From Podarcis raffonei (taxonomy: Eukaryota > Chordata > Lepidosauria > Squamata > Lacertidae): 64,000 nt of DNA. The position numbers and the translations under genes were made by a program. Position 1 is the stretch's first letter. Every line of letters starts with the position of its first letter. Of the stretch, positions 44,501-54,938 are shown in pieces. The stretch spans positions 44,197,001 to 44,261,000 of the forward strand of contig NC_070614.1 in assembly GCF_027172205.1 (NCBI RefSeq), given 5' to 3'. The notes under the pieces are model-generated. The model made no database searches and was not told the origin of the DNA. It worked only from the letters and a program-made list of their open reading frames with translations.

Positions 44501-47500
44501 TATGAATGGAAATGTTGAGCTTAGGTTGGATGGATATGGATTGATGATTAAATCTATAAATTAGAATTTAAACCTCCTATCCAACATGTGTGTGAGAAAA
44601 AGGATGGAAGGAGGCTGTGAAGCTAGGAATTATGAAATTACACATTTTATCCCTTTTTATTTGTGTTCTGCTATTCTTTCCTCAGTTTCTACCTGTTGCT
44701 CAGAATAAACCAGGCAAATTTGTAAAAGTAAATATGTTTACTTACATTGAATGAAGGCAGCTCCTACCTCTAGGTAAAAAATGCTTCTTAATTATGAAAA
44801 ACAAAATTAGTTTCTAAAATGGAACCTGAGCAGGTATGTCTCCCCTTAAAACTCAAGGGAAGCTTCAACAAATAGTATGAATTGATCCCAGCATGAGAAA
44901 ACAGAAGCTTTGTAGTGTCTTCTCTACTTTTACCCAATTTACCGTTCTCTTTCTTCCTCTGTAGCTTCAACCTTTCCTGAGGAATATCTTGTTTAACAAC
45001 AGTGCTGGTGACACTGTCTTTTTTAATGAGAAACATGAGCTAGAAGGTGGATTTGATATTATCAACTGGGTAACTTTCCCAAATAAGTCCTTCTTAAGAG
45101 TGAAAGTTGGGAAGATGGATCCCCAAGCACCACTGGGCAGTGATTTCTCCATTGATGAGAAGATCATTACATGGCACCAGAGTTTTAACCAGGTGGGACC
45201 CAATTGCAGCTTCTGAGGTCTATAGGTAGACATTCACCAGATTTGTTTCATCATCATGTACACCCTGCTGAATGAGTTCCTTTTAGCTGCATTGATTCTT
45301 TGTATGTTAGGGATGGGTTGTTTACATGTCACTGTAGTGATCTTGGCTTTCAGGGTTTAAAACCGTGCAGCTCTTCCCTGAAACACCATTTGAAATGCCT
45401 AGACTATTTAGTTGAACCAAGATTTGTTGACCAGTGGTAGGGGTGTTGGTGTAGTGTGACTAGCAGCAAAGTGTTAGAACTTTTGTAGTCATTCTGTGGA
45501 AGAACCTTTTGGGTGTCAGGGAATTGTACATTAATAAAAATTATAATTAATTTTTGGTGTGCTCTTTGGCTCCGATACACCTCTGCCTACGCACTGTATT
45601 TCTGCTGTTGCCATGTTTTAGATTTCATTTTTCTTAAGGTGGATTGTGAAATAATAATCCAATAATGAAAATAATGAGAAAGCCTGGGAAACACACTTCC
45701 ATAATCTTTACGAGGAATCTAGCGATGAGTCCTATGCATTAGACATACCGGAAGATCAGATACAGCCATGGCCAGCAGTCTCAATAACAGAGACTCATCT
45801 GCTGATTGACCAACTAAAGAACGGGAAAGCCCCCGGAATTGACTGTATACCAGCGGAACTTTTTAAAACCAATGTGAACTGGTGGGCCCCCTTGCTAGCC
45901 TCTCTGTTCTCATAAATAGATAGAACTGCACAGATTCCATACGACTGGGGGACTTCCATCATTATTCCCATTTACAAGAAAGGCTCGAGGGACGATCCCT
46001 CCAACTATAGACCTATAAGCCTTCTGAATATAATAAGTAAATTATACGCTAAACACCTCAGCGAGAAACTGTGCGAATGGATAGAAAGAGCGAAGATTCT
46101 TGATGATGCACAGGCAGGATTTAGACAGGGGAGATCCACAATGGATCACTGCCTCATCTTACAGCGCATAGCTGAGAAATACACGTCTCACCACAATCAC
46201 CACCTATTCGCAGCATTTGTAGATTTTAAAGCAGCCTTTGACTCCATCCCAAGAACCCGACTCTGGGACAAACTTAACAAGTCATCCATAGACCAACGTC
46301 TGCTGCTACTAATATACAAACTGTACAACAACACACGACTTCGTATAAGATGCAGCCAAGAAGGTCAACTCTCTAATTTCATTAGAACAACAAAGGGAGT
46401 TAAACAAGGATGCATTTTGGCCCCCTTTTTGTTCAACATCTATATAAACTCCCTAATAGATCACCTACAAGGAGCGGATACACACGCCCCAAAATTAGTA
46501 GACAAAAAACTGCCTATCCTACTCTATGCAGACGATGCGGTTATATTGTCCCAGACTCAGATGGGCCTCAAAAGAGCTCTTAACAGCTTATCCCAATATT
46601 GTAGAGAAGAGAAACTAGCAGTGAACTACCAAAAAACAAAAATCATGGTTTTCTCTAACAAAAGGAAAATATATAGATGGAATTTAGACAATCAGGAGAT
46701 TGAACAAGTGACATGCTTTAAATATCTAGGAGTTATATTCCAAGCATCAAGGAAGAAGACTGCCCACATAAATTACAGCTCCTCTACAGCACAAAAAAGT
46801 ACAACAGCAATCCTAAGATTCCATCGTACAACGGGAGGAAATTTCATTCCTGCTACAATTAAACTATTCGTTGCAAAATCAACAGCACAAATACTATACG
46901 GCGCACCACTCGTCTCCCTCTCTAATCTAGACCCATATGAAAAGATACAATCAGGTTTCCTTAGATCACTCCTGCAAACACCTAAATGCGTCCCAAACGC
47001 CGCCCTACGACTGGAAGCGGGCTTATACAGCATTAAAGCCAAAGTATGGATAAGAACCTTATGCACTTGGCTAAGACTTAACAACTCGCCGGTTAGACTA
47101 CTTTCCCTGATGCTTCTTGACAAATTCCAATCTAGTTGGTTGAAGGGTACTCTCAGAAAACTAGCCACATATGGTCTCTCCCCAGAGTATTTATTAAGTT
47201 TAGAAAGGGGAAGGGCCAAGAACATAATCAAAGAAAGACTCAGGGACATTGAAGCCCAAAATGACTTTAATCAACTTCCGATAACTTATAAACTTCTATA
47301 CAACCCCAAAGGCCCCATCTAGCAAACTATTTCAAAGTTCTAGACAACGCTAAACACCGATGGGCATTTTCCAGGGCCCGCTTTAACGCTCTCCCTTCAG
47401 CTCTTCTAGAGGGAAGATACCATAAAATACCGATCGAACAAAGATTATGTCCCTGTAACAGCAATGAAATCGAAACCATTGGGCATGTCATCTTATACTG

Positions 47501-48700
47501 CCCATTATATCGAGACTCAAGAAGAGAGCTGATCGAACCGATTCTGAGGAAAATACCTCGTAGTACAGACGACACCTATATCAGACACCTCTTAGCTGAC
47601 AAAGAGCCCGAAATTAACAGGTCCGTGGCAAAGTACTGTTACATTGCAACAAGAATAAGATGAGCAATGATGTCAACAACGGAGTTCAAATTGTAAACAT
47701 CGAAGGAACGATAATAAACTGTAGCGACACCTGAATTGAATTTTTAAAATTTTAAAAGTCAAAACCTGGTCATAAATATAAGCACCAATTCTGTGAATTG
47801 GCCATATTTCTACTGTTATTTGTAGCACAATACTACTTTTAATGTCATATTTTTATAAATTGCTTCCTGGTCACTGACCGTATTAAAGATATTTGATTTG
47901 AGAACATCCACATGCAACAAGCAGAGAAAGCATGCAATGAAAAATTGTGCTTTGTAGGAATCTTTCATTTCATTTCTGTGATTCATTTCTTTAATGGAAC
48001 CAAGTTGCCACTTCTCATCTTTAAAAACATATTATAAAAGGGAAATTCATATCAGCAGATATTCACATTTTCTTTCCCTGAGCCATTTACTAGCTGAGTG
48101 GCTCAGTTGGTTAGAGCAAGGTGCTGATAATGCCAAGGTCACAGGTTTGATCCCTTTATAGGACAGCTGTATATTCCTGCATTGCACAGGGGTTGGAATA
48201 CATGATCCTTAGAGTCTCCTCCAACTCTATGATTCTATTATCTTTATTGGGTTGAATATGCAGAAATATTGGTGTCACAACCATTGTAAAGTTAGTGGCG
48301 CTTCTTAATTAATTTATTTTTTAAAAAACCCTCTGGGTGCCTTATTTCAATGCAGCAGCCTATTGATGAAAAGGCAAAGAACAAACACAAACAGAATAGA
48401 ATACATGCAATATCTTGTGTTTTATGGGCAGGTGCTGCCCATTGCCTTGTGTAATGACCACTGCCATCCAGGTTACAGCAGACAAAGGAAAGAGGGAGAA
48501 CCATTTTGCTGCTATGATTGTACTCCATGTCCAGAAGGGAAGATTTCAAACCAGACAGGTAGGGGACTGTATGCTATAGTATAACAACTATATTGAGAAC
48601 ATGTTTTTTGTTAGCTATTTGTGAAAAAATAGATGCCTTACCCAATACCTGAAAAGAAACATTACTTGTCTGGTTGTCAACAGTTGAACAACAAGTATTA

Positions 48701-48736
<36 letters not shown>

Positions 48737-50601
48737 TGTGCTTCTGTCCCTTGAGCCCAAGAGAGGGTTTAGTCCTTTTTGTTTTCAAAGCTCCTTCATA
48801 GCATAGCATAAGCTAATAATCCAAATCTTGCCTGTCCTCAAAAAACCCCTCCAGACAATGTCTGCTTGAAGTCACCAAACTCCCACGCTCTCAATCAAAG
48901 ATGCAACTAACAGAAGAATCAACAGCCGTCAGCTACCAACTGCCTCCTTCTTTCCCCAATACCATTTATTCATTGTGAAATATATTTACTGTTCTTAAAC
49001 CGAGGTACCACTGTACAAGTGCTTTATCATAAACAATATTGTAAATTGATAACCAGCATATCTTCTGCTTACCTCCACACCTGAAAATCTCATGGATTGC
49101 ATGGACAGCAACTTACTTGATCACCTAAATTCTAGAATTTTCAATTCAAGAGTATTTTTTTGACAATATTCCTAGGTGTGTTAACTGGATTATATCAGCA
49201 CCTTTAGTCTTCCTTTGACATTAAGCTTCTTTTCTGGGATATGAAATACTCTGAATATTGGTAAATGAAACTTCCTATTTTACAACCATTTCTACTGGTA
49301 AACTGTGAAACATTAATGTTTATTATTTCTCCATTCAGATAGCTTTGAAAGTTCTTATTGATGGACTAGGGATTTCTCCCCTCTAAACACACCCAAATTT
49401 CAATTCTATGCACGTGTAAACACAAACATACATTTATGGAGCTTATCATTTAGATTTAATTCTCATTTAATTATCCACGGAAAAGAATCTTCCAAAAATA
49501 GCTTACCTTAAAGACAAAACATGTTAACACTCTTAACAATTTCCTGAAAAAGATAATGTTTTGTATCATGTATTCTGTGAATTACGTTGAATTATAGTAC
49601 AATGAAATTCAAGGTTTCCTGATCCTAAACCATAAATATTTGTATCTCAGTGAGACTGAAAATGCTATAACTGTAATCTTGATTTCTTTATACTGCAAGA
49701 TATGGATGACTGCTTCCAGTGCCAAGAAGATCAGTATCCTAACCAGGAGAGAAACCAGTGCATCAGCAAGAAAGAAAATTTCTTATCTTATGATGCACCT
49801 TTAGGCATCAGTTTGGCTCTTTTGGCTCTGGCTTTTTCTGCAACTACATTATTGGTGTTTGGAATCTTCATCAAACATCAAAACACTCCCATTGTCAAAG
49901 CCAACAACCGGAATCTCACCTACACCCTGCTCATCTCCCTCCTGCTCTGCTTCCTCTGCTCCTTGCTATTCATTGGGCGCCCCCAGTTGCTGACCTGCAA
50001 TCTACGACAAACTGCCTTTGGTATCATTTTCTCAGTGGCTGTTTCTTCTGTTTTGGCTAAAACCCTCACTGTGGTTCTGGCTTTCATGGCCACCAAACCA
50101 GGATCCAAGATGAGGAAATGGGTGGGGACAAGATTTTCCATCTCTATTGTTCTTGGTTCTGCTTCTATCCAGGCAAGTATTTGTATAGTATGGCTCTGTA
50201 CTGACCCTCCTTTTCCAGATCTGGACATGCACTCTCTGCCTGAAGAAGTCATAGTGGAATGCAATGAAGGCTCAGTCAACATGTTCTACTCTGTTCTTGG
50301 TTACATGGGGTTGCTGGCTCTTGTCAGCTTCATTGTGGCTTTCTTTGCTCGGAAGCTGCCGGACACTTTTAATGAAGCCAAATTTATCACTTTCAGCATG
50401 TTGGTGTTTTGCAGTGTGTGGCTTTCTTTTGTTCCATCCTACTTAAGCACCAAAGGGAAGTACATAGTGGCCGTGGAGATCTTCTCCATCTTGGCCTCCA
50501 GTGCTGGAATCTTGGGTTGCATCTTCTCCCCAAAATGTTATATCATTGTCTTCAATCCTGAACTCAACTCAAAAGAGCAGCTAAAAAAGAGAAAAAAGTA
50601 A
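41329..50601 (+). CDS. V2R-F: complete vomeronasal type-2 receptor (868 aa)
   Basis: Exons 41329-41546, 42393-42684, 43578-44417, 44965-45192, 48432-48558 and 49700-50601 join in frame to 868 residues. Full domain set: signal peptide, ligand-binding domain, nine-cysteine domain, seven helices. Exon 1 is 30 bases shorter than in E at the N terminus. Exons 1-3 are close to G, exons 4-6 to E. Intron 4 contains a 2.2-kb LINE absent from E and G. All frames and splice sites are sound. Role: vomeronasal chemoreceptor, from the family. Confidence 0.93.
41875..42260 (-). mobile_element. CR1 3' region, antisense (V2R-F intron 1)
   Basis: GTCATAAGAACCAGCAAATG, CTCACAGTGGCCAACCAGAT, ACATGGTGCCTCCAATGGTG, AGCCATATAAGTTGTTGGCC and ATCACTAACTCTTGTGGGAA follow the antisense CR1 3' end. 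The same copy is in G intron 1. Confidence 0.65.
42393..42684 (+). CDS. V2R-F exon 2
   Basis: 292 bases, TTGTTTCAG acceptor, ACAG|GTAGGA donor. Reads [40 protein letters not shown] and [20 protein letters not shown]. Differs from G by one residue (Ala/Val in SLAFAV). Confidence 0.95.
42840..42993 (+). repeat. Two 44-bp direct repeats in V2R-F intron 2
   Basis: AGTTATCTGTAGAAAATCAT and TGTCAGTAAT.GCCAGCTGAT-type sequence occurs at 42840 and again at 42951. G carries the same pair (56282 and 56394). Older local duplication. Confidence 0.75.
43060..43250. other. F-specific GC-rich segment in intron 2
   Basis: Between CCTGGCCGTTTTCCT and GTGTGATGAAAATTCA the F intron has about 190 bases (AGGCCCCCTCCTAAAATCCT, CGCCGGGAGGAGC) with no counterpart in G, where 56504-56690 is unrelated. 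Origin unknown. Confidence 0.5.
43578..44417 (+). CDS. V2R-F exon 3 (main ligand-binding exon)
   Basis: 840 bases, 280 codons. TTGCTAG acceptor, TTTCAG|GTAATG donor. Reads [59 protein letters not shown] and [20 protein letters not shown]. Confidence 0.96.
44965..45192 (+). CDS. V2R-F exon 4
   Basis: 228 bases, CTCTGTAG acceptor, GTGGGA donor. Identical to V2R-E exon 4; about nine bases differ from V2R-G exon 4. Confidence 0.95.
45681..47899 (+). mobile_element. 5'-truncated LINE, probably R4/Dong-like, in V2R-F intron 4
   Basis: Sense reverse transcriptase. The frame from about 45690 reads [20 protein letters not shown], a TAA at 45913-45915, then [20 protein letters not shown]. An open stretch 46141-47322 has [43 protein letters not shown] (YADD catalytic motif) and CFKYLGVIF. 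One frameshift near 47315 precedes the C-terminal [20 protein letters not shown] zinc-finger-like motif. The element ends ATTAAAGATATTTGATTT. GAGAA flanks both ends, and E and G have the uninterrupted site (AATGAGAACATCC in G). The clade is my best guess from the motif pattern. Confidence 0.8.
48089..48238 (+). mobile_element. tRNA-derived SINE (V2R-F intron 4)
   Basis: Same copy as 34951-35100 in E: TGGCTCAGTTGGTTAGAGCA, CACAGGTTTGATCCC, tail CCAACTCTATGATTCTATTA. Confidence 0.75.
48432..48558 (+). CDS. V2R-F exon 5 (cysteine-rich domain)
   Basis: 127 bases, TGGGCAG acceptor, ACAG|GTAGGG donor. Reads [20 protein letters not shown] and [19 protein letters not shown]. Confidence 0.95.
48702..48734 (+). 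repeat. (AT)n microsatellite, V2R-F intron 5
   Basis: About 15 AT units, expanded relative to E. Confidence 0.85.
49700..50601 (+). CDS. V2R-F exon 6 (seven-transmembrane domain and stop)
   Basis: 902 bases after ATACTGCAAG, open to [23 protein letters not shown] start; helices as in E; tail KEQLKKRKK. Near-identical to E. Confidence 0.96.
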
Positions 50602-50781
50602 CAATCTAACTATTGAAATCATTATAGTGGATAACGTTTTAAATGTTTTAAGGTTTGTGTGTTTGGGAAGAGTTCAGCTTTCACGTTCTCTTGATATAGA
50701 TGTTGCTTACACTTCCAACTTATATTTGAACTAGTTTTGTACATTTCCCCTAACTGCACTGGTGTTATATACCATCTGTAC

Positions 50782-51589
50782 ATCATCTTCATTTAATTCT
50801 CCTTCAATAGGGAACAATCTGTAAATTTTAAATCACTTTTCCATAATTTTTCCCAGTCTACCATCATAATGTTGTGACCTACATCTTGTACCCATTTAAT
50901 CATAACTAATTTTACCTCTTCATCTTTCGTCTCCCATTCTAATAGTATACCGTATGCGGCCTTCAGTAATTTCACTTTCCCTTTGATCACTTCTGTTTGA
51001 AACCTAGATCTTGTATAACTAAATCCTTTCTTGCTGTCTGCTTTATGTGTTTCATATAGTTGTCGATAATGCAACCAACTCTGAAAGTGGTCTTTGATCT
51101 CATCATAATCTCTTAATTTCCATTTTCCATCATGTTCCTTTAATAAATCAACATATGTGAGCTATTTTCCTTTCTTTCTAAGTGGTTTGAGTAGTAATGC
51201 TTCATGTGGTGAAAGCCACCACGGGGTATTTTGTTCCAATACATCTTTGTATCTCTCCCATATTCTCATTAGTGATTTCCTGATTATATGGTTGTAAAAA
51301 CATCTATGAACCTTCCCTTTCCCTACCATAAGTATGTGTGCCAACCGAATCTGTTGTCATGTCCTTCTAGTTCTAATGCCTCTTGCTTATCCAGGCTCAT
51401 CCAGTCCCTGATCCATACCAAACAAGCAGATTCATAATACAATTTAAGGTCTGGGAGGGCAAACCTACCTCTATCTTTTACATCTGTAAGTATTTTATGT
51501 TTTATCGTTGGCCTTTTGCCCCCCCCCCCCACATAAATTTTGAAATCTCTTTCTGCCATTTTTTAAAACATTCATCTTTCAGGATGAAT
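50782..51589 (-). mobile_element. L1 LINE ORF2 C-terminal fragment, antisense
   Basis: Minus-strand pieces read [40 protein letters not shown] (the L1 motif [16 protein letters not shown]), WWLSPHEALLLKPL and EVKLVMIKWVQDVGHNI. These follow the order of the L1 ORF2 C-terminal region, with frame breaks between them. It lies between F and G and replaces the flank shared with E from 50711 on. Confidence 0.75.
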
Positions 51590-51610
51590 GACAGATCACT
51601 TTGATCTGTC
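51590..51610. repeat. 9-bp inverted repeat at the L1 / LTR-like junction
   Basis: GACAGATCA CTT TGATCTGTC lies where the L1 fragment meets the LTR-like unit. The other LTR-like copies have only CAGATCACTTTGATCTG or a variant here. Confidence 0.7.
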
Positions 51611-52180
51611 AACTTAATCCCTCATGTAGGCAAGAAAGAGGCCTTGTCCTGAACGCAGGCATCCTCTGAGGTAAGTCATGATACTGCACAAAGTGAGTGT
51701 CAGGGTCTGGAAGGATGAGGAAGAGTGGTGGCAGCTAGTGGTCCAGGAGGCACCTGAGGGTGAAAGGGATTTTGAACCAGGTTCAGACTGGTGGGACAGG
51801 GAGGAATCACCAGCGGAGAGTGAGGGAGAAAGGGAGCCCCTTGAGGTAAACACAGAGGCTGATAGAGAAGGAGCGAGGACTGTGTCTCCTGCTCTGCAAT
51901 ACAGTCCTGATTCAGCTCCTTCTCCTGCTCCACTCCCAGCGCAGGAAAGGAGGGACGGGAAAAGGCTAGAATGATTAAGAAAGCTGAGTCACAGTGGGGG
52001 GAAATGCAAGGACAGAGGTATAAATAAGGGGGAGAGAGGACAGAATTTTAGCTTCTGCAACTGACATGGTTATCTGATAGATGTGCCGTGTGCTGACACC
52101 TTGATTAATGAGCAATCAATGTTATTACTGCAATCACTGTGCCTGGTTCTGCTTAGAGCGTCAGACAACAGACAGAGGGC
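51593..52180 (+). mobile_element. LTR-like repeat, copy 2 (probable solo LTR)
   Basis: Same unit as 40072-40640, with a TATAAATAA box at 52019. Its right flank matches copy 1 until GAAGTGCTCAAT (52220), where sequence jumps to the CR1 tail that lies upstream in the F unit. It is the left-over end of a tandem duplication. Confidence 0.5.
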
Positions 52181-52220
52181 CTTTTCTGGCAGCCTGAAAG
52201 TAAGCAAGGAAGTGCTCAAT

Positions 52221-52328
52221 TCATTTTGTAACTTGGGCCCAGTTCTCCAATGTCTTATGATTATTTTGAGTTCTAATTCTGTCTTGTGAAAGCAACTGTC
52301 AAGCTTTGCAATGCTTGTGCTGGTAGTT
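52221..52328 (-). mobile_element. CR1 tail copied with the G unit
   Basis: Matches 38815-38921 (TCATTTTGTAACTTGGGCCC onward). Its left edge is the duplication breakpoint, not a natural element end. Confidence 0.7.
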
Positions 52329-52341
52329 CTGTTCTCTCATA

Positions 52342-52706
52342 AAAGGTAAAGGTAAAGGGACCCCTGACCATTAGGTCCAGTCATGACGAACTCTGGGGTT
52401 GCGGCGCTCATCTCACTTTATTGGCTGAGGGATCTGGCATACAGCTTCCAGGTCATGTGGCCAGCATGACTAAGCCGCTTCTGGCGAACCAGAGCAGTGC
52501 ACGGAAATGCCGTTTACCTTCCCGCCAGAGCGGTATCTACTTGCCTATGTATCTACTTGCACTTTGACATGCTTTCGAACTGCTAGGTTGGCAGGAGCAG
52601 GGAATGAGCAACGGTAGCTCACCCCGTCGTGGGGATTCGAACCGCCAGCCTTCTGATCAGCAAGTCCTAGGCTCTGCGATTTAACTCACAGCAGCACCCA
52701 TCTCCC
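52342..52706 (-). mobile_element. Sauria SINE (upstream of G)
   Basis: Duplicate of 38935-39290 with the same flanking CTGTTCTCTCATA words (52329-52341 and 52710-52722). It therefore inserted before the F/G duplication. Confidence 0.85.
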
Positions 52707-52722
52707 CTGCTGTTCTCTCATA

Positions 52723-53465
52723 TGGTGTGCAAATTCTATAATTTCAAGTGTATTGCAAATGATCCTGTTTATGTCCTACATGCATGGCACTAGCCTGGTG
52801 AAATCTTTCTTGGTTGTATTATGCCTTTTATCCCTCAAAGGTGTGTTTACATTGAGGGGGCCCTGCACCTTGATTGAAAAGGACTTTCACCACCATCTCA
52901 AGATCTTGCCCGCAAAGGGGTTATTTGTCAATGGACATGCACACTGCCTTGCCCCTATGATCGGGGGTGCGTGGGCAGTGTGATATCAGCAGGCCATGCA
53001 TACATGCCATGGGGTGTCCTGAAGTCACTTACACACACTGTGGGGCGTGTTGACATGTCATGCAGACGCCCCATGGCTTCCTCATGAGTCACAGCATGCT
53101 GACATGCCCGGGTCCCCTCAATTACGATGGCAAAGTGGGGTGATGCTAGCATGCCCTTTGGTTTGCGCCACAATGGATGCCATGAAATGTTGAGGGAGCC
53201 CTGCCCCTTCCTTGAAATTTTTCATGGGTAGCCCCCACCCCCCATTTAGCACCCCTGTCACTGGGTCATAGTTTATGGCTCGTAGCTTCTGGGTCCAAAA
53301 AGGTTCTCTTAAAGAGTGGGTGTGCCATTGCCTCTATCATGCCACACACTTTACTCTGAGCTGCTCTGGGACTGCCCCATTTTCATTTTATTTAAGATAC
53401 GCAGCCCTGACCTGGGTTTTCCTTCGGTGTTATAATAAATATCCCCTTTATACCTGCTGCCCCCA
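52723..53465. repeat. Unclassified repeat, G copy
   Basis: Collinear with 39307-40070, including TTGAGGGGGCCCTGCACC and the inverted CGGGTCCCCTCAATTACG. No gene seen. Confidence 0.4.
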
Positions 53466-54045
53466 CAGATCACTTTGATCTGAAAACTTAATCCCCCATG
53501 TAGGCAAGAAAGAGGCCTTATCCTGAAGCCAGGCATCCTCTGATGTAAGTCCTCATAGTGCACACAGTGAGCGTCAGGGACTGGCGGGATGAGGAAGAGT
53601 GGTGGCAGCCAGGAGGCACCTGAAGGCGAAGGGGACTTTGAACCAGGTCAGACTGATGGGACAAAGAGGAATCACCAGCAGAGAGTGAGGGTGAAGGGGA
53701 GAGCCTTAAGGTAGCAGCAGGTGCTGATAGGCAAGGAGCAGGGGTTGTGTCTTCTGCTCTGCAATACAGTCCTGATTCAGCTCCTTCCCCTGCTCCACTC
53801 CCAGCGCTAGATAAGAAGGGATGAGAAAAGGCTAGAACCATTAAGAAAGCTGAGTCACAGTGAAAAAAATGCAAGGACAGAGGTATAAATGAGTGGGCAA
53901 GAGGACAGAACTTTAGCTTCTGCAACTGACATGGATATCTGATAGATGTGCCATGTGCTGAATCCTTGATTATTCAGCAATAAAGGTTATTACTGCAATC
54001 AGTGTGCCTGGTTCTGTTTACAGTATCAGAAAACAGACAGAAGGC
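53466..54045 (+). mobile_element. LTR-like repeat, copy 3 (probable solo LTR)
   Basis: Same unit as 40072-40640, with TATAAAT at 53884 and an AATAAA polyadenylation-type signal near 53980. Ends about 680 bases before the V2R-G start codon, in the same orientation as the gene. Confidence 0.5.
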
Positions 54046-54720
54046 CTTTTCTGGCAGCCTGAAAGTAAGCAAGGAAGTGCTCAATGCGAATGGACATCAT
54101 ACTTGCAAAAAACCACAAAACCACCTGTTATTACTGGCCAAGTTCTCAGTGAACTATTTCTTCCTTCCTTTCTTAGTCAAGATGCTGGACCTGACCACTT
54201 TTTCATGCAAGACATTTTCAAAACTTTGGAACATTCTCTGGAGCATAATGGAACACCAGCCTTTCCATTTTCCCCCATGGCCTGTCTAATCCACTATTAT
54301 TTTCACACCCATTCAGATCTTCCTGAAACCAGGTGCTCTGCCCAATCTGCAATGAATCAGATAAGATATTTTCAAGGGGGCAAAACATATTTTGTTCAAT
54401 GCTTCTGCTGCACATGGTGCCACAGACCAAGCAACCCCGCTGGGGCTGTGTACCATGTTATTATCTAAAGACACAGCAATTCATTCTTTCTCAAGCAGTA
54501 TCCATATGGTATTTTGAAGCCCATATGCCACAGAGAAACAGCAGAATGCTTATTAAAAACCACCCCAGTGCCAATGACAGCTATTCTACCATTTATTTAT
54601 AAACATAGATTATAGCTGCTGGAGGGCAACAGGACAGAAGGTGATGACATTGGGTGATGATAAGTATTTTAGACTGAAACAGGTACTTTATTTTTAAGAG
54701 GAGAACCACCACATCTCAAG
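54046..54720 (+). promoter_or_regulatory. Upstream region of V2R-G; TATTAAAAA at 54551
   Basis: Collinear with 40641-41328 of F. The box reads CTTATTAAAAACC where F has CTTATAAAAAACC, so the TATA core is altered. Spacing to the ATG is 170 bases as in F. Confidence 0.45.
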
Positions 54721-54938
54721 ATGTTAAGTTTACCCTTCTGGACCCTACTCATGGTGTTCCCACTATTTTTTATACGTTCTGCTTTGCATTGTGTGATTGA
54801 CCTCTTTCACGTCCAACACCAGTATTATCAGCCGGGGCACTTCGTTATTGGTGGAATCACTTCACAGTTCTTCTTACCAATCTTCAATGAAATAGACTTC
54901 AAGGAAAAGCCAAAGGAAACACCTGCTGATGAATTAGT
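54721..54938 (+). CDS. V2R-G exon 1
   Basis: [20 protein letters not shown] signal peptide, then [20 protein letters not shown]. Ends GAATTAGT before GTAAGA, phase 2; the last full codons read DEL where F has DEY. Confidence 0.92.
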
